Of a DNA stretch of 46,825 nucleotides, positions 40,980-46,825 are shown piece after piece. Source of the DNA: Myxococcales bacterium (GTDB lineage: Bacteria; Myxococcota_A; Polyangia; Polyangiales; Polyangiaceae); assembly GCA_016212965.1 (NCBI GenBank), contig JACRDA010000430.1:1-46825 (forward strand), read 5' to 3'. The notes under the pieces are model-generated. The model was given only the letters and a program-made list of their open reading frames with translations. It did no database searches and was not told where the DNA came from. Both the position numbers and the translations under genes were made by a program. Within the stretch, counting starts at the first letter, position 1, and each line of letters opens with the position of its first letter.

Positions 40980-41504
40980 ATGCGTGTCGTGTGGCTGCTC
41001 GCGCTCGCCCTCTCGTGTGCCGCGTGCTTCGAGATCGGCGGCAAGCGCGCGTCCGGTGGCAAGGGCGACGCCGGCGTCGGGGGCGAAGGGGGCGGCGCCT
41101 TGGAGCATCCGCGGGTGCCGTACGAGGCCGACGCGCTCACGGCCTACCTCGCGGAGGGGCACTACACGGGCTTCGTGCACCAGCGGAGCCCCCACCCGTC
41201 GGCCGGGCCGCACGGCCTCATGCGCGTCTTCTTCAGCGATTCGCTCGCGACCTCGCTTGCGGCCGGGTGGCCCGAGCACCCGGCCGGGGCGGCCGCCGTC
41301 GTGGAGCTGTTCGCGGCCGACGGGGCGACCCTCATCGGCTGGGACGTCAGCGTGAAGATCGCCTCCGACAGCGAGGCCGGCCTCGGCTGGTACTGGTACG
41401 AGCTCATCGGCCCGAGCGGCGTCGCCGGCGAGGGGCCGAACTACTGCAGTGCCTGTCACGCCGGTGGGCTCGACTTCGTCTATGCTTCTCTGCCCTTCGA
41501 GTGA
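40980..41504 (+). CDS. Cytochrome P460-like c-type heme lipoprotein
   Basis: 174 residues. The short signal MRVVWLLALALSCAAC ends in a lipobox, and a Gly-rich linker follows. The mature domain has HYTGFVHQRSPHPSAGPHG, VRVFF-like MRVFFSDSLA, and YWYELIGPSG. It ends with YCSACHAGGLDFVY, where Cys156, Cys159 and His160 form a CxxCH heme site close to the C-terminus. Heme at the extreme C-terminus followed by D-F/Y-V is the P460 pattern. It is an outer-envelope electron carrier or oxidoreductase by inference. Confidence 0.75.
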   Translation: MRVVWLLALALSCAACFEIGGKRASGGKGDAGVGGEGGGALEHPRVPYEADALTAYLAEGHYTGFVHQRSPHPSAGPHGLMRVFFSDSLATSLAAGWPEHPAGAAAVVELFAADGATLIGWDVSVKIASDSEAGLGWYWYELIGPSGVAGEGPNYCSACHAGGLDFVYASLPFE

Positions 41505-41630
41505 GGTGCGGCGCATGGCGAACACCTCCTCGAGCGTTGACACCGGGCGAGCTCCCACCGCCCACGGGCGGGCGCCGTCGTGGCGTCGAGGGAGCTCCGA
41601 GGGCAGAGCCGCTTCGAGCGGGTAGCAGGC

Positions 41631-44138
41631 ATGGAAGCGGAGCGACGGGGCGTAGAGCGTGCGGAGCGCGAGCCGCGCGGCGACCGCCGCGAGAGCGGCG
41701 CCGACAGGGCACGCTCGAAGACGCGCCGCGGGGGGCTCCGGACCGTGCTCCTGTGGTTGCGGCGCCTCGCGCTCCTCGGCGTCGCGCTCTTCGGGGCGGG
41801 CTGCTTCGCCTTCTTCCTCGTCCTGCGCCACTACGAGCATGACCTGCCGTCGCTCGACGACATCAAGCAGTACGACCCGCCGCAGGTGAGCCGCATCCTG
41901 GCGCGCGACGGAACCCTGCTCGCCGAGGTGTTCATCGAGCGCCGCACCGTCGTCGGCATCGACGCCGTGCCCCAGGCGCTCAAGCTCGCCGTCCTCGCCG
42001 CCGAGGACGCCGAGTTCTACGAGCACGACGGCCTCGACTACCTCGGCATGCTGCGGGCCCTCTGGGTCAACGTGCGCAGCGGCAGCATGCGTCAGGGCGG
42101 CTCGACCATCACCCAGCAGGTCGTCAAGAACCTGCTTCTCAGCCAGGAGCGCACCTTCGCGCGCAAGTGCAAGGAGGTGCTGCTCGCGCGGCGCATCGAG
42201 CAGGCGCTGTCGAAGGACGAGATCCTCGAGCTCTACCTGAACCACATCTACCTCGGTCACGGTCGCTACGGGGTCGAGGAGGCGAGCCGCTACTACTTCG
42301 GCAAGGGCGTGAGCGAGCTCGGTCTCGCCGAGGCGGCGCTCCTGGCCGGGCTGCCCAAGGGACCGAGCATCTACTCGCCGCGCGTCGATCTCGAGCGCTC
42401 GCGCAAGCGCCGCGACTGGGTGCTCGAGCAGATGGGCGAGAAGGGGTTCGCGACGGCCGAGGCGGTGGCGCAGGCCAGGGCGCAGCGCGTCGTGCTCGCC
42501 CCCGCGGCCGAGTCGATGAACGAGCTCGCGCCCGAGGTGGTCGACGAGGTCGAGCGCCTGGTGCACGCGCAGATCGGCGACGGCTTCAAGCACGGCGGCT
42601 ACAGCGTCACGACCACCATCGACCCGGCCCTGCAGGCGAGCGCGCGCGCTGCGCTGCGCAAGAACCTCGACGCCTACGCCGAGCGCCACAAGCTCCTGCC
42701 GCCGTTCACGCGGGTGCAGAAGCCGAAGAAGGGCGACCCGACGCCCTTCCAGGGCACACCCGAGGCGAAGGGCCGCAAGGTCTACTGGGCGGTCGTCACG
42801 GGCGCCGACGACCCGAAGGGCACCCTCGCGCTGCGGGTCGGCACCGCCGAGGGCGTGGTCGAGCTCGGGCGCGAGCGCCGCTACAACCCGAAGAGCCTGC
42901 CTCCCTCACGCTTCGCCGAGCCGGGCGCGCTCGTGCGCGTGAGCGCCGTCACCGAGCGCGGGGTCGGGCCCGACGGCGTGCCCACGCGCTTCCGCCTGGA
43001 GCTCGGGCCCGAGGGGGCGCTCGTCGCCATCGACCCGCGCTCCGCCGAGGTCGTCGCGCTCGTCGGCGGTTACGAGGCCGTGCGCGGCGGCCTCGACCGG
43101 GCGACCTTCGCGCGCCGCCAGCCGGGCTCCTCGTTCAAGCCCTTCGTCTACGCGACCGCGCTCGCGGCGCGCAAGCTCACTCCGGCGACGCTCATCGAGC
43201 TGCCCGCGCCACCGACGAAGCCCGGCGTCGAGCCGGGCGCCCCACCGCCGCCGCTCCGCGCGCGCGTCGCGCTCGCGCAGAGCGTCAATGCCGCGGCGCA
43301 GTGGGTGCTCCGCACCGCCGGCGCCGAGAACGTCATCGCGCTCGCGCGCCGGCTCGGCGTGACGAGCCGCCTCGAGCCCACCGATTCCCTCGCGCTCGGC
43401 GCCTACGAGGTCACGCCGCGTGAGCTTGCGGCGGCGTACGGCGCGTTCGCGAACGGCGGCGTGTACCGCGCGCCCGTGCTCGTGCGGAAGATCGTGGCGC
43501 CGGACGGGCGCGAGCTCGCGCTCGCCGGGGCGCCGGTCGAGACGCGCGCGCTCGACGAGGACGTCACCTTCGTCTTGGCCAGCATGCTGACGAGCGTCGT
43601 GGAGGAGGGCACGGCGGTGAAGGCGCGCAGCCTCGGCCGGCCCGTCGCGGGCAAGACCGGCACCTCGAACGACGCCAAGGACGCGTGGTTCGCCGGGTTC
43701 ACGCCCGATTTCGCGGCCGTGGTGTGGACCGGGTACGACGACGCCGTGCCGCTCGGCCGGGGCGAATCGGGGGCGGTGAGTGCCCTGCCGGCCTTCATCG
43801 ACTTCATGCGCGAGGCCCACCGCGGCCTGCCCGCACGCGCCTTCGGCGAGCCTGCCGCCGGCATCCGCCACGCGCGCATCGACCCGCGCACGGGCCTGCT
43901 CGCCTACGCGGACGAGAAGGGCACGCTCGACGAGGTGTTCCTCGCCGGCAGCGAGCCCACCGAGCCGGCGGAGCCTCCCGACGCCGGCCCCGGCGACGAG
44001 GCCGACGCCGGCGCCGCGGAAGTGCCCGACGCGGGGGCAGCGACGGCGCTCGACGCCGGCCCGGAGGTCGACGCACCGCTCGGGGAGGTGGCCGACGAGC
44101 GCGCGCCCGACGCCCTGCCGCGCGCGCCGGCGCCGTAG
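41631..44138 (+). CDS. Penicillin-binding protein 1A (bifunctional)
   Basis: 835 residues from ATG 41631; an in-frame GTG at 41580 is possible. A charged cytoplasmic start and one transmembrane helix (about 35-60) precede the GT51 glycosyltransferase, with AAEDAEFYEHDG (catalytic Glu125) and QGGSTITQQVVKNLLL. The transpeptidase domain has SSFK (Ser500, Lys503), SVN (551-553) and KTG (675-677), all intact. The C-terminal 60 residues are a PDAG/DAG-rich tail typical of myxobacterial envelope proteins. It polymerises and cross-links peptidoglycan. Its last 235 bp overlap the convergent hydrolase gene. Confidence 0.95.
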   Translation: MEAERRGVERAEREPRGDRRESGADRARSKTRRGGLRTVLLWLRRLALLGVALFGAGCFAFFLVLRHYEHDLPSLDDIKQYDPPQVSRILARDGTLLAEVFIERRTVVGIDAVPQALKLAVLAAEDAEFYEHDGLDYLGMLRALWVNVRSGSMRQGGSTITQQVVKNLLLSQERTFARKCKEVLLARRIEQALSKDEILELYLNHIYLGHGRYGVEEASRYYFGKGVSELGLAEAALLAGLPKGPSIYSPRVDLERSRKRRDWVLEQMGEKGFATAEAVAQARAQRVVLAPAAESMNELAPEVVDEVERLVHAQIGDGFKHGGYSVTTTIDPALQASARAALRKNLDAYAERHKLLPPFTRVQKPKKGDPTPFQGTPEAKGRKVYWAVVTGADDPKGTLALRVGTAEGVVELGRERRYNPKSLPPSRFAEPGALVRVSAVTERGVGPDGVPTRFRLELGPEGALVAIDPRSAEVVALVGGYEAVRGGLDRATFARRQPGSSFKPFVYATALAARKLTPATLIELPAPPTKPGVEPGAPPPPLRARVALAQSVNAAAQWVLRTAGAENVIALARRLGVTSRLEPTDSLALGAYEVTPRELAAAYGAFANGGVYRAPVLVRKIVAPDGRELALAGAPVETRALDEDVTFVLASMLTSVVEEGTAVKARSLGRPVAGKTGTSNDAKDAWFAGFTPDFAAVVWTGYDDAVPLGRGESGAVSALPAFIDFMREAHRGLPARAFGEPAAGIRHARIDPRTGLLAYADEKGTLDEVFLAGSEPTEPAEPPDAGPGDEADAGAAEVPDAGAATALDAGPEVDAPLGEVADERAPDALPRAPAP

Positions 44139-45367
44139 CGCGCGTGCACCCAGCCGAGGAAGCGCGCCACCGCCTCGAGCACGTGCGCGGCCCGCAGCGA
44201 CAGGAACACCTCGAAGGCGTGCTGTGCGCCCGGCAGCTCGGCGTAGACCACGGGCTCGCGCGAGCATGCCCGCAGGCGCTCGACGAACATGCGCGCCTCG
44301 GCCACGGGCACGAGCGTGTCGTTCGCGCCGTGCACCACGAAGAAGGGCGGCGCCCCCTCGCTCACCCGGCTCATGGGCGAGGCGCGCTCGAAGTCGCCGG
44401 GGCAAAGGGCGCGCTCCTTCTTCATGACCATGCGCTCGAGGATGTCGGCGAGCCCCGCGTGGGACGCGCCCGTGCGGTTCGTGAAGTCGTAGACGCCGTA
44501 GAACGGCACGCAGGCCTGCACCTCGGTGTCGCACTCCTCGAAGCCCGGCTGGTACTCGGGCTCGTTCGGTGTGAGCGCCGCGAGCGCCGCGAGGTGGCCG
44601 CCCGCCGAGCCGCCCGTCACGACGACGAAGTCGGGGTCGCCGCCGTGCTCCGCGATGTGGTCCTTCACCCACGCGATGGCGCGCTTCACGTCCACGAGGT
44701 GATCGGGGAAGGTGGCACGCGGGCTCAGCCGGTAGTTGATGGCGACGCACACCCAGCCGCGCGCGGCGCAGAGGTTCATGAGCGCGAGCCCCTGCTCCTC
44801 CTTGCTGCCGATGACCCAGGCGCCGCCGTGCACCTGCACGAGCACGGGGCAGCCCGTCGGCCGGTCCCGGTGTCGGTACACGTCGAGCTTGCCGCGCTTG
44901 CCCTGCGGCGCATAGACGAGGTCGCGAATGCGCTCGACCGAGCGATGGCGCATGCGGAACGGCCGCGCCAGGCCGAGCAGCGTGAAGTGGGGCACCGCTC
45001 CGTGGGTCGGGCTCGGCACGAGTGAGCGGTAGGCCTCGCCCAGCCCGGCGACGAGGGCGCGCTCCACGAGCGCGCGCACCCGCACCGCGCCGACCACGAG
45101 ATAGCCGAGCGCCAGCCACGAGCCCGCCGTGATCCCGAGCCCGACCCAGCCGGGCCAGGCCGCGAGCGCCCCCGCCGCCAGGAAGGCCGCGGTCGCAGCG
45201 AGCTGCCAGAGCACGTGGTGCACGGGCAGCTCCGAGACGAGCCAGCCCGCGAAGAAGCTCACGACCGACAGGCGTCCCGTGCGCACGAGCGGCCGATGGG
45301 CGTTCCAGGTGAGCAGCCCGCCCGCGACCGTCACGCAGAGAAACGCGATCGACAGGTAGGGGGTCAT
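43904..45367 (-). CDS. Alpha/beta hydrolase (acetyl-esterase type) with N-terminal membrane segments
   Basis: 487 residues from ATG 45367 (MTPYLSIAFLCVTVAGGLLT). Three to four hydrophobic helices cover about 1-110. The hydrolase domain has VQVHGGAWVIGSKEEQG (oxyanion hole), VVTGGSAGGHLAAL (nucleophile Ser), HGANDTLVPV (Asp) and LPGAQHAFEVF (His), the hormone-sensitive-lipase-like pattern. It hydrolyses an ester of unknown identity at the membrane. The last 70 or so residues are Ala/Ser/Gly/Pro low complexity, encoded opposite the PBP1A tail; the folded domain ends at about base 44140, where the overlap begins. Confidence 0.87.
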   Translation of the reverse strand: MTPYLSIAFLCVTVAGGLLTWNAHRPLVRTGRLSVVSFFAGWLVSELPVHHVLWQLAATAAFLAAGALAAWPGWVGLGITAGSWLALGYLVVGAVRVRALVERALVAGLGEAYRSLVPSPTHGAVPHFTLLGLARPFRMRHRSVERIRDLVYAPQGKRGKLDVYRHRDRPTGCPVLVQVHGGAWVIGSKEEQGLALMNLCAARGWVCVAINYRLSPRATFPDHLVDVKRAIAWVKDHIAEHGGDPDFVVVTGGSAGGHLAALAALTPNEPEYQPGFEECDTEVQACVPFYGVYDFTNRTGASHAGLADILERMVMKKERALCPGDFERASPMSRVSEGAPPFFVVHGANDTLVPVAEARMFVERLRACSREPVVYAELPGAQHAFEVFLSLRAAHVLEAVARFLGWVHARYGAGARGRASGARSSATSPSGASTSGPASSAVAAPASGTSAAPASASSPGPASGGSAGSVGSLPARNTSSSVPFSSA

Positions 45368-45528
45368 GGATCGAGCCCGGCGCGCGCGGCCTCGATCCGC
45401 CCCCCGTCGGACGAGCAGCGCTTCGCCTAGGTCATACGCCCCTGCGCGCACCCTCGCCAGCCGCACGGGGGTGCCGACCCGCAGGCGGCGGACGCGATCC
45501 GGGTGCGGCGCACACGGCGCCTCTTCGC

Positions 45529-45534
45529 TATCAT
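45529..45534 (+). promoter_or_regulatory. -10 box (TATCAT) of a probably leaderless kinase transcript
   Basis: TATCAT matches TATAAT at five of six positions and ends eight bases before the ATG at 45543. There is no Shine-Dalgarno sequence in CCCGGGCC and no clear -35 box. Confidence 0.45.
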
Positions 45535-45542
45535 CCCGGGCC

Positions 45543-46798
<1,256 letters not shown>

Positions 46799-46799
<1 letters not shown>

Positions 46800-46815
46800 G
46801 GGGGCGCGGCCCCCC
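46799..46815 (+). terminator. Possible hairpin after the kinase stop
   Basis: GGGGGGC, a three-base loop, then GCCCCCC form a 7-bp stem directly after the stop codon. No T-tract follows within the window, so function as a terminator is uncertain. Confidence 0.25.
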
Positions 46816-46825
46816 CGACGCGCGC

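Noticed and set aside
41537..41542. TTGACA as a promoter of the PBP1A gene
   Set aside because: No -10-like hexamer lies 15-19 bp downstream (the site reads GCCCAC).

Overview
The window is a 46.8 kb stretch of very GC-rich chromosome (about 70% or more by eye). It most likely comes from a myxobacterium of the Polyangiales type (Myxococcota). That placement is an inference from gene content: four Hanks-type Ser/Thr kinases, several TPR/PEGA partner proteins, cysteine-rich lipoproteins with myxobacterial DUF4215-type repeats, PDAG-rich tails and many small lipoproteins. I saw no rRNA, tRNA, CRISPR array, transposase or phage gene.

Layout. 1-1.6 kb: the 3' part of a radical SAM protein with an unusual lipobox-like segment and repeat tail. 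1.6-4.9 kb: a heptamer inverted-repeat element, yciB, a cytochrome P450 remnant and an FG-GAP/ASPIC lipoprotein. 5.0-10.7 kb: an operon of a giant Cys-rich lipoprotein, a membrane Ser/Thr kinase and a TPR/PEGA protein. 10.7-13.7 kb: nudC, a decayed toxin-antitoxin pair, an intact Phd/VapC pair and a methyltransferase. 13.8-24.3 kb is the most accessory-like part: a frameshifted secreted trypsin-like protease, a run of lipoproteins and small membrane proteins, a PIN-domain operon and unknown genes. 24.3-25.0 kb: a low-complexity block with a 64-bp dispersed repeat, a 17-unit 21-bp minisatellite and a hexanucleotide array. 25.0-31.5 kb: a PEGA protein divergent from a 1328-residue kinase/cyclase-like/AAA/TPR regulator, which is followed by an ECF sigma factor and a ChrR-like cupin anti-sigma factor. 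31.5-46.8 kb is mostly ordinary chromosome: SDR, DUF2203, lspA, a GT-C membrane protein, trmB, a second kinase+PEGA pair, a FemAB-like protein, two lipoproteins, PBP1A, an alpha/beta hydrolase and a fourth kinase.

How the genes work together. Kinase genes are repeatedly placed next to TPR/PEGA proteins (7736/9636; 39047/37378; divergent 26338/26140), which suggests envelope-linked signalling modules. The kinase-AAA gene runs into sigma and anti-sigma genes by short spacing or overlap, so the three probably form one regulatory cascade. The 13.8-21.9 kb genes are closely spaced or overlapping and mostly encode exported lipoproteins.

The most notable signals are two genes that look internally deleted in frame (P450 and a PIN toxin), a relic of a PEGA gene C-terminus 6.4 kb from its closest relative, four genes with promoter -10 boxes 6-8 nt before the start codon (probable leaderless mRNAs), and the heptapeptide-coding minisatellite beside a dispersed repeat. 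All family calls come from reading motifs; no database search was possible.
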